Source of the DNA: Rhizobacter sp. SG703
GTDB lineage: Bacteria > Pseudomonadota > Gammaproteobacteria > Burkholderiales > Burkholderiaceae_C
Direction: 5' to 3'
DNA length: 64,000 bases
Assembly: GCF_012275445.1 (NCBI RefSeq)
Contig: NZ_JAAZQK010000002.1
Location: forward strand, 310,001 to 374,000
Positions 16,849 to 25,725 of the stretch are shown here, piece after piece (within the stretch, counting starts at the first letter, position 1; each line of letters opens with the position of its first letter). The notes beneath the pieces were generated by a model. The model did not search any database, was not told the DNA's origin, and saw only the letters and a list, made by a program, of their open reading frames with translations. The position numbers and the translations under genes were made by a program.

Positions 16849-18444
16849 TCAGCGGCTGAACCCACCCTGGCGCGGGCGTTGCGGCTTGCCGAAGCCGCCC
16901 TTGTTGGCGCCCGGGCCACCCGGCTTGCGCGGCGCGAAGCCGGCGTTGTTGCCGCGATCGGCCGGCGCGCGGTCGAACGCATGGCGCGGGGCGCCGTCAT
17001 GCGGCGGACGGTTCGAGAACGGGTTGTCGCGACGCTGTTCCGGAGCCGGGCGATCGAACGAGCCGCGCGGCGCGAAGCCGTCCGGGCCGCGGGTCGCAAA
17101 GCCTTCGCCACGCGGTGCGAAACCTTCGTTGCGCGGCGCAAAGCCTTCACCGCCACGCGGCGCCGGCCGGCCGAAGCTCTTGCCGCCTTGGTGACCACCG
17201 CGGCCATGGCCGAACGGCTTGCCGCCGAACTTGCCTTCCGGACGGGCCGCGAACATGCGCGGTTCCGGCGACTTCGGCTCCAGGCCGACGATCGTCTTGA
17301 CCGGGATGTTCTGCGTCGTGAAGGCCTGGATGCGGCGGATCATGCCGGTGTCCATGCGCTCGGCCAGCGTCACCGCCAGGCCATTGCGGCCGGCACGGCC
17401 GGTGCGGCCGATGCGGTGCACGTAGTCCTCGGCCTTCATCGGCAGGCCGTAGTTGATCACGTGACTGATGGTCGGCACGTCGATGCCGCGCGCGGCGACG
17501 TCAGTTGCGACCAGCACGCGCAGTTCCTTGTTGCGCAGGCCCTGCAGCACGCGGGTGCGCCGGCCTTGCGGCATGCCGCCGTGCAGCGACGCCACGGCAT
17601 GGCCCATGTCGGCCAGGCGATCGGCCAGCCAGTCGGCGTCGCGCTGCGTGCTGGTGAACACCACCGCCTGCTCCATGTCGCGCTCGGTCAGGATGTGGTC
17701 CAGCAGCGCGTTCTTGTGCGCGCCGTTGTCCGCCCAGTGCAGGCGCTGCTCGATGTTCTCGTGCGTGTCGGTGTGCGAGGTGACCTCGATGCGCTGCGGA
17801 TCGCGCAGCAGGTCTTGCGCGAGGCGGCCCACGTGGCCGGCGAAGGTCGCGCTGTACATCACCGTCTGGCGCGCTTCGGGCAGTTGGTCGGCGATGGTGC
17901 GGATGTCGTCGATGAAGCCCATGTCGAGCATGCGGTCGGCTTCGTCGAGCACCAGCATCTCGACGTTCTCGAGGATGGCCTTGCCGCTGTTCAGGTGGTC
18001 GAGCAGGCGGCCGGGGGTCGCGATCAGGATGTCCAGCGGGCCGCGCAGCGCCTTCAGCTGCGCGCCGTACGGCACGCCGCCGACGACGGTGGTCACGCGC
18101 AGGCCTTGCACGTGCTTGCCGTAGACGGTGGCCGCCTTGTCGACCTGCATCGCCAGTTCACGGGTGGGGGCCAGTACGAGGATGCGCGGGCCGTAGACCA
18201 TGCCCTTTTCGCGGCGCTTGTTGTTGTCTCCGCGGGCGGCGAGGATGCGTTGCAGGCCGGGCAGCACGAACGACGCGGTCTTGCCGCTGCCGGTGCTCGA
18301 GGCGACCATCAGGTCCTTGCCCTCGATGGCCGGCGGAATCGCGCGGGCCTGCACGTCGGTCGGGGTGTCGTAGCCGGAATCCTTGACGGCTTGCAGCAGG
18401 GCGGCGTGGAGGCCCAGGGCCTCGAAGTTGTTCTCGGAACTCAT
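16849..18444 (-). CDS. DEAD-box ATP-dependent RNA helicase (RhlE-like)
   Basis: A 531-residue helicase with both RecA-like domains: SSTGSGKT, APTRELA, TPGRLLD, DEAD, YSATF, then ATDVAARGID and HRIGRTGRAGR, over residues about 5-375. The tail (about 390-531) is disordered, Gly/Arg/Pro-rich and built from variants of GFAPRG (EGFAPRN, EGFAPRG, DGFAPRG), typical of RNA-binding extensions of RhlE/CsdA-type helicases that remodel ribosomal RNA or assist mRNA decay. The start is the ATG of MSSENNF; upstream in-frame codons are not helicase-like. A candidate promoter about 320 nt upstream implies a long leader. Confidence 0.93.
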   Translation of the reverse strand: MSSENNFEALGLHAALLQAVKDSGYDTPTDVQARAIPPAIEGKDLMVASSTGSGKTASFVLPGLQRILAARGDNNKRREKGMVYGPRILVLAPTRELAMQVDKAATVYGKHVQGLRVTTVVGGVPYGAQLKALRGPLDILIATPGRLLDHLNSGKAILENVEMLVLDEADRMLDMGFIDDIRTIADQLPEARQTVMYSATFAGHVGRLAQDLLRDPQRIEVTSHTDTHENIEQRLHWADNGAHKNALLDHILTERDMEQAVVFTSTQRDADWLADRLADMGHAVASLHGGMPQGRRTRVLQGLRNKELRVLVATDVAARGIDVPTISHVINYGLPMKAEDYVHRIGRTGRAGRNGLAVTLAERMDTGMIRRIQAFTTQNIPVKTIVGLEPKSPEPRMFAARPEGKFGGKPFGHGRGGHQGGKSFGRPAPRGGEGFAPRNEGFAPRGEGFATRGPDGFAPRGSFDRPAPEQRRDNPFSNRPPHDGAPRHAFDRAPADRGNNAGFAPRKPGGPGANKGGFGKPQRPRQGGFSR

Positions 18445-18834
18445 CGATTTCTTTCTCGAACACGGTGCCGCCGGCCCCCAAGGGCACAGCAGGACACCAG
18501 CGTGCAGGAAGTGCACGCGGATCAGTCGCTGGGGAGAAGGTCCGAACCCAGATCGGCGGGAAACACTCGCGCCGGTGCCGGGGAACATGGGAACAGTCAA
18601 AGCGACGGCATCGCCGCCAACCATTCCCTGGCGAGCACCCTGTCGGGCAGCGTCGCTTCGGATTTCGATCAGGCCGCACCGTGGTTGGAAACCACCGTGG
18701 GAAGACTCGATGAGGTCAGAGGGGATGAACGAAACGCCACGATCAAGCTGCGGCGAAGGGCGGATTGTAGAGGCTTGCGGGTTTTCCCGCAAGCCTCGAT
18801 GCCCTTCAATCGCGAGAGGGCTCTGCGACGGGAG
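18445..18834 (-). promoter_or_regulatory. Helicase upstream region: promoter in a 12-bp hairpin and long structured leader
   Basis: No gene is seen in these 390 bases. A perfect 12-bp inverted repeat with TTTT loop (GAGGCTTGCGGG / CCCGCAAGCCTC, 18770-18797) follows the orn stop. On the minus strand TTGCGG (18787-18792), 17 nt, and TACAAT (18764-18769) form a plausible sigma-70 promoter inside and just after this hairpin. Transcription would start near 18757, giving a leader of about 310 nt. The leader holds further short inverted repeats, such as GCGTGCA / TGCACGC at 18500-18518. Long leaders are common in autoregulated or cold-induced helicase genes. Confidence 0.5.
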
Positions 18835-19401
18835 CTACTTCGCCAGAAAGTGCTCGCGGTAGTACGCCAGCTCGTCGATCGATTCGTGGATGTCGGCCAG
18901 CGCGGTGTGCGCCTGCGCCTTCTTGAAGCCGGCCAGGATCTCCGGCTTCCAGCGCTTGGCCAGCTCCTTCAGCGTGCTGACGTCGAGGTTGCGGTAGTGG
19001 AAGAAGGCCTCCAGCTTCGGCATCGTGCGCGCGAGGAAGCGGCGGTCCTGGCAGATGCTGTTGCCGCACATCGGCGACGTGCTCTTGCCGACGTAGCGCT
19101 TCAGGAAGTCAATCACCTGCGCCTCGGCCGAGGCCTCGTCGATGGTCGACGCCTTCACGCGGTCGATCAGGCCGCTGCGGCCGTGCGTGCCCTTGTTCCA
19201 CGCATCCATCGCGTCGAGCGCCGCGTCGCTCTGGTGGATCGCGAACACCGGGCCTTCGACGCGCTGCGTCAACTGGGCATCGGTGACGACGACCGCGATC
19301 TCGATGATGCGGTCGGTGTCCGGGTACAGCCCGGTCATCTCGAGGTCGATCCAGACCAGGTTCTGGTCGCTCTGCTGCAGCGGGCTTGCGATGTCGCTCA
19401 T
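18835..19401 (-). CDS. orn: Oligoribonuclease
   Basis: A 188-residue DEDDh exonuclease that degrades 2-5-nt RNA and pGpG. Motifs: [14 protein letters not shown] (first Asp/Glu pair), [12 protein letters not shown] (Exo II), and [15 protein letters not shown] (catalytic His/Asp). Length equals the family norm. The ATG at 19401 (MSDIAS) is chosen over longer, non-conserved extensions. It is divergent from the M48 peptidase, the same arrangement as in many Burkholderiales. Confidence 0.96.
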   Translation of the reverse strand: MSDIASPLQQSDQNLVWIDLEMTGLYPDTDRIIEIAVVVTDAQLTQRVEGPVFAIHQSDAALDAMDAWNKGTHGRSGLIDRVKASTIDEASAEAQVIDFLKRYVGKSTSPMCGNSICQDRRFLARTMPKLEAFFHYRNLDVSTLKELAKRWKPEILAGFKKAQAHTALADIHESIDELAYYREHFLAK

Positions 19402-19454
19402 GGGTTTTCTCCTTGCGGGCATTCTCGCCGACCAGCGCCCTACACTTGCAGCCC

Positions 19455-20726
19455 ATGCAAGCCTTTCACCTGACCCTGCTGTTCGCCGTCGCGCTGCTCG
19501 CCTCGCTCGGCTTGCGCCTGTGGCTCTCGACGCGCCAGATGCGCCATGTCGCGGCCCACCGTGGCGCCGTGCCGGATGCCTTCGTCGGCAAGGTGTCGCT
19601 CGAGGCGCACCAGAAGGCCGCCGACTACACGCTCGCGAAGGGCCGCTTCGGGCTGGTATCGATGGCCTTCGGCACCGTCGTGCTGCTCGGCTGGACGCTG
19701 CTCGGCGGGCTCGACGCATTGAACGACGTGCTGCGCGGCGCCATCGCGCCGCGCTTCGGCGGGCTCGCGTACCAGCTGGCGCTGGTGCTGGCATTCTCGG
19801 TGATCGGCGCGGTGCTCGAGCTGCCTTTCGAGCTGTACGCCACCTTCCGCCTCGAGGCGCGCTTCGGCTTCAACCGGATGACCTGGCAGTTGTTCGTGCG
19901 CGACCTGGTCACCAACACGCTGGTCGGCATCGTGCTCGGCCTGCCGATCGTCGCGCTGATCCTGTGGCTGATGGGTGCGGCCGGCGCGGGGTGGTGGCTG
20001 TGGGCCTGGCTCGCCTGGACGGCCTTCGGCCTGTTCGTCCAGGTGGTGTATCCGCTGGTCGTGATGCCGCTGTACAACAAGTTCGAGCCGCTGCCCGACG
20101 GCACGCTGAAGGAGCAGGCGCTCGCGCTGATGGCGCGCTGCGGCTTCACCGCGCAGGGCTTCTACGTGATGGACGGCAGCAAGCGCTCGGCGCACGCGAA
20201 CGCGATGTTCACCGGCCTCGGCAAATCCAAGCGCGTGATCTTCTACGACACGCTGATCAACAAGCTCAGCCCGCCCGAGATGGAAGCCGTGCTGGCGCAC
20301 GAGCTCGGCCACTTCAAGCTGCGCCACCTGCTCAAGCGCAGCCTGACGATGACGGTGCTGAGCCTGCTGGCCTTCGCGCTGCTGGGCTGGCTGTCGAACC
20401 AGGCCTGGTTCTTCGTCGGGCTGGGCGTGCAGCCGTCGCTGGCGGCACCGAACGACGCGCTGGCGCTGATCCTGCTGATGCTCGCAATGCCGGTGTTCGG
20501 CGTGTTCGCCGGGCCGCTGGCGGCGCGCGTCTCGCGCAAGCACGAGTTCGAGGCCGATGCCTACGCCTGCTCGCAGGCGAACGGCCAAGACCTTGCTGCG
20601 GCCCTGCTGAAGCTGCATGAGGACAATTCGACGACGCTGACGCCGGACCCGGTGTACGCGAGCTTCTATTACTCCCATCCGCCGGCCACCGAGCGCCTGG
20701 CGGCCCTTCACACGCAAACGAGCTGA
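19455..20726 (+). CDS. M48-family (Ste24/CAAX protease-like) zinc metallopeptidase
   Basis: A 423-residue integral-membrane peptidase. HELGH (in [13 protein letters not shown], about 280-292) is the zinc motif; the third ligand is in the [11 protein letters not shown] segment. An N-terminal membrane domain has several helices ([15 protein letters not shown] at the start) and the [20 protein letters not shown] stretch is typical of the Ste24 group. The bacterial role is likely membrane-protein quality control. The start at 19455 (MQAFHL) gives an N-terminal helix. The next gene starts 3 nt after the stop. Confidence 0.93.
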   Translation: MQAFHLTLLFAVALLASLGLRLWLSTRQMRHVAAHRGAVPDAFVGKVSLEAHQKAADYTLAKGRFGLVSMAFGTVVLLGWTLLGGLDALNDVLRGAIAPRFGGLAYQLALVLAFSVIGAVLELPFELYATFRLEARFGFNRMTWQLFVRDLVTNTLVGIVLGLPIVALILWLMGAAGAGWWLWAWLAWTAFGLFVQVVYPLVVMPLYNKFEPLPDGTLKEQALALMARCGFTAQGFYVMDGSKRSAHANAMFTGLGKSKRVIFYDTLINKLSPPEMEAVLAHELGHFKLRHLLKRSLTMTVLSLLAFALLGWLSNQAWFFVGLGVQPSLAAPNDALALILLMLAMPVFGVFAGPLAARVSRKHEFEADAYACSQANGQDLAAALLKLHEDNSTTLTPDPVYASFYYSHPPATERLAALHTQTS

Positions 20727-20729
20727 ACC

Positions 20730-21062
20730 ATGAGCAACCTGCTGCACCTGAAATGCAAGGCGCTGGAAGGCGCCGACGCGATGGGCCCGAACGAAGTCCG
20801 CAGCCACCTGGCGCAGGTCAGCGGCTGGCACCTGAACGACGGCGCCATCGAGAAGACCTTCAGCTTCAAGAACTACCACGAGACGATCGCCTTCGTGAAT
20901 GCACTGGCCTGGATCGCGCACACCGAAGACCACCACCCCGAGCTGGCCGTCAGCTACGACCGCTGCGTGGCGCGCTTCAACACGCACTCGGTCGGCGGCA
21001 TCTCGCTGAACGACTTCATCTGCGCGGCCAAGGCGGACGCGCTCGTCGCCTTCCTCGCTTGA
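20730..21062 (+). CDS. phhB: Pterin-4a-carbinolamine dehydratase
   Basis: A 110-residue protein matching 4a-hydroxytetrahydrobiopterin dehydratase: GWHL...IEKTFSFKNYHETIAFVNALAWIAHTEDHHPELAVSY...THSVGGISLNDFICAAKAD. The TEDHHPEL segment holds the conserved catalytic histidines. It recycles the pterin cofactor of phenylalanine hydroxylase. It sits 3 nt after the peptidase stop and its stop overlaps the TTG start of rsgA. Confidence 0.94.
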   Translation: MSNLLHLKCKALEGADAMGPNEVRSHLAQVSGWHLNDGAIEKTFSFKNYHETIAFVNALAWIAHTEDHHPELAVSYDRCVARFNTHSVGGISLNDFICAAKADALVAFLA

Positions 21063-21964
21063 GCCACGCGGTCGCGCTCGACAGCGGGCTGGTGGTCGCG
21101 GGCCATGGGCGGCACTACATCGTCGAGACGCCCGACGGCGAGCGCATCGTCTGCCACCCGCGCGGCAAGAAGAGCGCCTGCGTGGTCGGCGACCGCGTGC
21201 GCTGGCAGGTCACCGGCGACGAAGGCGTGATCGAGCATGTCGAGCCGCGGCGCAACCTGCTGTTCCGCCAGGACGAATGGAAGACCAAGTCGTTCGCCGC
21301 CAACCTCGACCAACTGCTGGTGCTGGTGGCGGCCGATCCGGTGTTCAGCGAATCGCAGCTCGCGCGCGCGCTGATCGCGGCCGAGAGCGCCGGCATTCCG
21401 ACGCGCATCATCCTGAACAAGGCCGACCTGCCGCAGATCGCCGCGGCGCGCGAGCGCCTGAAGTCCTACAGCGCGATGGGCGCCGACGTGATCGAGCTGG
21501 CGCTGAAGACGCGGCCGCAGGAGGCGCGCGACCGCCTCGGCCCGCTGCTCGCCGAGCGCGCGACGCTGGTGCTGGGGCCGAGCGGCACCGGCAAGAGCAC
21601 GCTGATCAACCTGCTGGCGCCCGATGCGCGGGCCCAGGTGGGCGACATCTCGGTGGCGCTGAACTCCGGCCGCCACACCACCACCTCGACGCAGTGGTAC
21701 TGGCTCGATTCGGCGCGCACGACGGCGCTGATCGATTCGCCGGGCTTCCAGGAGTTCGGGTTGCGGCAGATCGAGGCGGCGCAGCTGGCGATGCTGATGC
21801 CGGACATCCGCGCGGCGGCGACCGACTGCAAGTTCTACAACTGCACGCACCAGCACGAGCCCGGCTGCGGCGTGCTGGCGGCGCTGGCGCGCGGGGAGAT
21901 CAGCGAGTCGCGGCACCGCATCTACGGCGAGATCCGCGAAGAGTTGTCGCGCCAGCGGTTCTGA
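21059..21964 (+). CDS. rsgA: Small-ribosomal-subunit biogenesis GTPase RsgA (TTG start)
   Basis: A 301-residue circularly permuted GTPase that helps late 30S maturation. Order: OB-fold (about 5-70), then permuted G motifs with G4 first (LNKADLP), then G1 (GPSGTGKSTLINLL) and G3 (DSPGFQEFGL), and a C-terminal zinc knuckle (CKFYNCTHQHEPGC). No ATG gives a full-length protein; TTG at 21059 overlaps the phhB stop by 4 nt (TTGA) and yields SHAVALDSGLVVAGHGRHY, the expected N-terminus. Translational coupling is likely. Confidence 0.93.
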   Translation: MSHAVALDSGLVVAGHGRHYIVETPDGERIVCHPRGKKSACVVGDRVRWQVTGDEGVIEHVEPRRNLLFRQDEWKTKSFAANLDQLLVLVAADPVFSESQLARALIAAESAGIPTRIILNKADLPQIAAARERLKSYSAMGADVIELALKTRPQEARDRLGPLLAERATLVLGPSGTGKSTLINLLAPDARAQVGDISVALNSGRHTTTSTQWYWLDSARTTALIDSPGFQEFGLRQIEAAQLAMLMPDIRAAATDCKFYNCTHQHEPGCGVLAALARGEISESRHRIYGEIREELSRQRF

Positions 21965-22003
21965 TCGACGGGCCGAGCGCCGGGCCCCATCCTCTCGGGG
22001 GAT

Positions 22004-22030
22004 CGATCGACGTACCCGTCGATCGAGGGG
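22004..22030 (-). repeat. 3'-end palindrome, copy 2
   Basis: Read on the minus strand, CCCCT is followed by a 9-bp stem CGATCGACG / CGTCGATCG with a GGTA loop, starting 9 nt after the stop of the CobD-like gene. It matches copy 1 (9797-9823) in 25 of 27 positions, and the two differences restore pairing in the stem. It lies between convergent rsgA and the CobD-like gene. Confidence 0.7.
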
Positions 22031-22039
22031 TCGTCTCCA

Positions 22040-23029
22040 TCAGCCGATGAGGTTGGCCAGCGACAGCAGCGCCAGCAGCAGCATCCACAGCACGACCGAG
22101 CGCCACACCAGCCCGACGATGTTGCGCAGGTGGCCGGTCTGCGGCGGCGCCCCCGGGGTCGAGCCTTCGGCATTCGACAGCTCGTCCGGCGCGCCGCTGT
22201 CGAAGGTCTTCGAGCGGTCGGGCGTCACGCCCGGCGCAGCGCTGCCGCCGAGCTGCACCCCCACCGCACCGGCGGCGGCCGACAGGATGATCCCTTCGTT
22301 CGCGTGCTTCCACAGCCCGGCATCGCGGCGCCAGCACGACACCGCTTCCTCGAAGTTGCCGACCACCGCGAAGCCGAAGGCGGTCATCCGCGCCGGCAGG
22401 TGGTCGATCAGCCCGAACAGGCGTTGCGACAGCGCCAGCAGCCGCTCGTTGACCGGGGCGCCGACGGTGCGGCTCTTGAAGGCCCAGTAGCGGCTCGCGA
22501 ACTCGGCCATGCGGTAGAACACCGCGCCGGCTGGCCCGAGGCCGAGCGACGACAGCACGACGAACCAGAAGAAGACGCCGAACACATGGCGGTGCGCGGC
22601 CAGCAGCGAATGCTCGATCACGTGGCGCAGCAGTTCGGCGCGCGGCAGCTCGCTGGCGTCGAGGTGGCGCCATTCGGCCAGCAGACGGCGCGCGGTGAGC
22701 TCGTCGCCGCGCTCGAGTGCATCGCGGATGTCGGTGAAGTAGTGGCTGAACTGGCGGAAACCCATCGTCAGGTACAGCACGACGACGTTCCAGGCCAGTG
22801 CCGCGACCAGGCTGAAGCGCACGACGACGGCGAACACCGCCCAGGCCAGCAGCGCCGGCACGAGCGTCGTCACGCACCAGACGACCCAGGCGTGGTGGTC
22901 CTGGCCGGCGTCGAAGTTGCGGCCGGTCCAGCGCATCCAGCCGGTCAGGCCGTCGTGCACGAAGTTGCGGCGCGGCAGCGGCTTCAGTTGCTCGATGAGC
23001 AGCGCGAACAGGACGGCGAAGAAACTCAT
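22040..23029 (-). CDS. CobD/CbiB-family (AmpE-like) membrane protein
   Basis: A 329-residue polytopic protein with the CobD/CbiB-like signature (MSFFAVLFALLIEQLKPLPRRN; HVFGVFFWFVVLSSLGLGPAGAVFYRMAEF; an ending of LLALLSLANLIG). CobD makes adenosylcobinamide from cobyrate, but no cobalamin genes lie nearby, and Burkholderiales commonly carry this paralogue next to the Nudix gene, so a vitamin B12 role should not be assumed. The start is the ATG at 23029; a long frame extending upstream through the Nudix region is a shadow. Confidence 0.85.
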   Translation of the reverse strand: MSFFAVLFALLIEQLKPLPRRNFVHDGLTGWMRWTGRNFDAGQDHHAWVVWCVTTLVPALLAWAVFAVVVRFSLVAALAWNVVVLYLTMGFRQFSHYFTDIRDALERGDELTARRLLAEWRHLDASELPRAELLRHVIEHSLLAAHRHVFGVFFWFVVLSSLGLGPAGAVFYRMAEFASRYWAFKSRTVGAPVNERLLALSQRLFGLIDHLPARMTAFGFAVVGNFEEAVSCWRRDAGLWKHANEGIILSAAAGAVGVQLGGSAAPGVTPDRSKTFDSGAPDELSNAEGSTPGAPPQTGHLRNIVGLVWRSVVLWMLLLALLSLANLIG

Positions 23030-23067
23030 GGCCCGCGATGATAGCGGCGAGGCCTCATCGGGCGGAC

Positions 23068-23751
23068 TCAGGCGGCGAGGAATCGGTACAGGTTGCGCAG
23101 CATCGCGGCGGTCGCGCCCCAGATGAAGTACTGGCGCGGCCGGCCGTCGGCGGCGACGCCGGTCCACGGCATCGACAGGAACTCGCGCTTCACGCCGCCC
23201 ACCTCGACACTGTGCCGGCGGTGGTTGGCCGGACTCATCAGGAACGCGAGCGGGACCTCGAACACCTCGGCCACCTCGAACGGATCGGCCTGGATCGTGA
23301 AGCCCGGGCGCAGCAGGCCGACCACCGGCGTCACGATGAAGCCGGTGCCGGTGGTGTAGATGGGCAGGCTGCCGAGCACGTCGACGTACTCGCGCGCAAG
23401 GCCGATTTCTTCGGTGGCCTCGCGCAGGGCGGTGTCGACGGCGTCGGCGTCGTAGCTTTCGGCACGACCGCCGGGAAAGCTGATCTGGCCAGGGTGGTCG
23501 GTCAGGTGGTCGGTGCGCTGGGTCAGCACGACGCACAGCACCTCGCGCTGCACCAGCGGCACCAGCACCGAGGCATGCGCGGGTGCCCGGTTGCCGAAGG
23601 CGCGCTCGGCGGAAATCTCGGGCGACCACACCGGCGGCGCGAGGAAGCGGCGGCGCAAGGCCTCGGGCGAGAGCTGAGGCAGCGCAACCGCGGGTAGGTG
23701 GTCGTCGATGCCCTCGACGGGCAGTTCCAGCGGGTTGAAGCTCAGCGGCAT
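23068..23751 (-). CDS. CoA pyrophosphatase-type Nudix hydrolase
   Basis: A 227-residue Nudix protein. It has the extended UPF0035 motif LTQRTDHLTDHPGQISFPGG directly followed by the Nudix box GGRAESYDADAVDTALREATEEIG, which together mark CoA-diphosphate-cleaving Nudix enzymes (NudL/PCD1 group). An N-terminal extension (about 1-60) is common. The ATG at 23751 lies just inside the rplS terminator region. Confidence 0.92.
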   Translation of the reverse strand: MPLSFNPLELPVEGIDDHLPAVALPQLSPEALRRRFLAPPVWSPEISAERAFGNRAPAHASVLVPLVQREVLCVVLTQRTDHLTDHPGQISFPGGRAESYDADAVDTALREATEEIGLAREYVDVLGSLPIYTTGTGFIVTPVVGLLRPGFTIQADPFEVAEVFEVPLAFLMSPANHRRHSVEVGGVKREFLSMPWTGVAADGRPRQYFIWGATAAMLRNLYRFLAA

Positions 23752-23767
23752 GGAGCGATTGGACAAG

Positions 23768-23801
23768 AAAAAAAGCCGCCTCGTGTGAGGCGGCTCTTTT
23801 T
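23768..23801 (-). terminator. Bidirectional-type intrinsic terminator after rplS
   Basis: AGCCGCCTC / GAGGCGGCT stem with GTGT loop. On the minus strand seven T residues follow; on the plus strand cTTTTT follows. It ends the rpsP-rimM-trmD-rplS transcript. Confidence 0.92.
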
Positions 23802-23819
23802 CGGGGGAAACGGCGCTTG

Positions 23820-23899
23820 AGCCAGCTTTTGCGCTGCGCGCGAAAGCTGGCTTTGCCGCTTCGCGGCAGACCGACTGCGTCGGCCCTGACTTCGTCAGG
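23820..23899 (-). repeat. Array of four perfect hairpins in the rplS 3' region
   Basis: Four inverted repeats follow one another: AGCCAGCTTT / AAAGCTGGCT (23820-23852), TGCCGC-TTC-GCGGCA (23854-23868), CCGAC-TGC-GTCGG (23871-23883) and CCTGAC-TTC-GTCAGG (23885-23899). The last includes the rplS stop codon. They lie between rplS and its terminator and are not coding. Confidence 0.75.
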
Positions 23900-24248
23900 C
23901 GAGCTTTTCCTTGATCCGGGCCGACTTGCCCGAACGGTCGCGCAGGTAGTACAGCTTGGCGCGGCGCACATCGCCGCGGCGCTTGACTTCGATCGTCGCG
24001 ATCAGCGGGCTGTACAGCTGGAACGTACGCTCCACGCCTTCGCCGCTCGAGATCTTGCGCACGATGAAGCTGGAGTTCAGGCCGCGGTTGCGCTTGGCAA
24101 TCACGACGCCTTCGTAGGCCTGCAGCCGCTTGCGCGTGCCTTCGACGACGTTGACGCTGACGATCACCGTGTCGCCGGGGGCGAAGGGGGGAATGGTCTT
24201 GTTGAGGCGAGCAATTTCTTCTTGCTCGAGGGTCTGGATCAGGTCCAT
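23895..24248 (-). CDS. rplS: 50S ribosomal protein L19
   Basis: A 117-residue L19 ([15 protein letters not shown]...FAPGDTV...[32 protein letters not shown]...[21 protein letters not shown]). It sits at the 30S-50S interface. It is the last gene of the rpsP-rimM-trmD-rplS operon, 96 nt after trmD, and its stop overlaps the first of four 3' hairpins. Confidence 0.98.
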   Translation of the reverse strand: MDLIQTLEQEEIARLNKTIPPFAPGDTVIVSVNVVEGTRKRLQAYEGVVIAKRNRGLNSSFIVRKISSGEGVERTFQLYSPLIATIEVKRRGDVRRAKLYYLRDRSGKSARIKEKLA

Positions 24249-24344
24249 GGTTTCTCCTGTGATCTTGCCGGCGCGATTGCTGTACTGGTGTGGCCACGCA
24301 AGAATGAGGCGGCCACGCCCGGCAGAGGATCGAAAAGCCCGCGA

Positions 24345-25103
24345 TTATAGCCCGAGGCCTGAGAGGAACTTCTCGTCGAGTTTGCTGAGTTCGCCACGCC
24401 CGCGGGCGGCAGCGATCAATTCGGGGCGGCGCCGGGCGGTGATCTCGAGCGAACGATCGCGCCGCCAGCGGGCGATGTCGGCATGGTGGCCCGACAGCAA
24501 CACCGGCGGCACTGCGTCCGGGCCGTCCACGGCGTCGAGCACCTCGGGCCGGCTGTAGTGCGGGCAGTCGAGCAGGCCGTCGGAGAAGCTGTCCTGCTGG
24601 TGCGATTGCGCGTCGCCCAGCACGCCATCCTGCAGCCGCGCGACGCCGTCGAGCAGCGCAAGCGCCGGCAGTTCGCCGCCGGACAGCACGAAATCGCCCA
24701 GGCTCAGCTCCAGCGTGACGTGGCGGTCGATGAAGCGCTGGTCGATGCCCTCGTAGCGGCCGCACAGCAGCACCGCGCCGGGACCGGCCGCGAACTCGCG
24801 CATCACCGCCTGGTCGATGCGCCGGCCGGTCGGCGTGAAATGCACGACCGGCGCGGCGGCGCCATCGCCCCGCTCGCTGCGGATGGCAGCGAGCGCACGC
24901 TGCAACGGTTCGACCAGCATCACCATGCCGGGTCCGCCGCCATACGGGCGGTCATCGACACGGCGGTAGTTGTCGTCGGCGAAATCGCGCAGCGGCCACA
25001 GCCGCACGTCGACCTGCGCCGATTCGAACGCGCGGCGCGTCACACCCACGGTGAGGTGGGGCGAGAACAGTTCGGGGAACAGCGTGACGACGTCGAAGCG
25101 CAT
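24345..25103 (-). CDS. trmD: tRNA (guanine-N1)-methyltransferase
   Basis: A 252-residue SPOUT methyltransferase that modifies G37 of tRNAs using S-adenosylmethionine. Motifs: [41 protein letters not shown] and [16 protein letters not shown] (trefoil-knot SAM site). It sits 9 nt after rimM in the conserved order. Confidence 0.98.
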   Translation of the reverse strand: MRFDVVTLFPELFSPHLTVGVTRRAFESAQVDVRLWPLRDFADDNYRRVDDRPYGGGPGMVMLVEPLQRALAAIRSERGDGAAAPVVHFTPTGRRIDQAVMREFAAGPGAVLLCGRYEGIDQRFIDRHVTLELSLGDFVLSGGELPALALLDGVARLQDGVLGDAQSHQQDSFSDGLLDCPHYSRPEVLDAVDGPDAVPPVLLSGHHADIARWRRDRSLEITARRRPELIAAARGRGELSKLDEKFLSGLGL

Positions 25104-25112
25104 CGCGCGGGA

Positions 25113-25703
25113 TCAGTAGTCGAGGCCCCAGTCGACGGTGATGCGGCGCTGGTCCATGCTGACATCGTCGACGTAGGCGCCGACGAACGGGATCAGCCGC
25201 TCCTCGGCCGGCGTCGCGGCGGCGAGCCGCAGCACGCTGTGCGGGCCGGTGTCGATCAGGCCGGCGACCGTGCCGAGGGTCTGGCCCTCGCGGTTCACGA
25301 CCGTCATGCCGATCAGGTCGACCCAGTAGTACTCGTCCTTGGCGGCGGTCGGAAAGCTCGCGCGGCTGACGAACAGGCGCGCGCCGCGCAAGGCCTCGGC
25401 CCCGTTGCGGTCGGCGACGTCCTGCACCTGGGCGACGACGCCGTCGCCGTGTTCCTTGACCTGCACGACCTTCAGCAAGGACGGAAAGGCGGCTGCGGCC
25501 GTCGCCGGCAGCTTGATGCCTTGAGGCTCCGGCGGTTTCACGAACCACCGGCGCGAAGAAAACAGCGCCTGGGGATCGGAGGCGAAAGGCTGGACGCGAA
25601 CCCAGCCCTTCACGCCCCAGGCATCGAGGATCCTGCCGATTTCCACCGCGTCCTCGGGCCAGGCGGGATCTGTCATCCCGGTCGGCCCCGGCGCGGCGGT
25701 CAT
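25113..25703 (-). CDS. rimM: 16S rRNA processing protein RimM
   Basis: A 196-residue RimM with the N-terminal GRILDAWGVKGWVRVQPF motif and PRC-barrel end (YYWVDLIGMTVVNREGQTLGTVAGLIDTG...IPFVGAYV). It binds S19 and aids 30S head assembly. GAGGA about 10 nt upstream supports the ATG at 25703, giving a 24-residue N-terminal extension before the conserved core; the longer frame upstream overlaps rpsP and is rejected. Confidence 0.96.
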   Translation of the reverse strand: MTAAPGPTGMTDPAWPEDAVEIGRILDAWGVKGWVRVQPFASDPQALFSSRRWFVKPPEPQGIKLPATAAAAFPSLLKVVQVKEHGDGVVAQVQDVADRNGAEALRGARLFVSRASFPTAAKDEYYWVDLIGMTVVNREGQTLGTVAGLIDTGPHSVLRLAAATPAEERLIPFVGAYVDDVSMDQRRITVDWGLDY

Positions 25704-25725
25704 CGACACGTCCTCAGGCCCGGCT

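Noticed and set aside
22040-23971. A 643-codon frame joining the CobD-like protein with upstream sequence
   Set aside because: Only the last 329 residues match a protein; the upstream part is a shadow of the Nudix gene.
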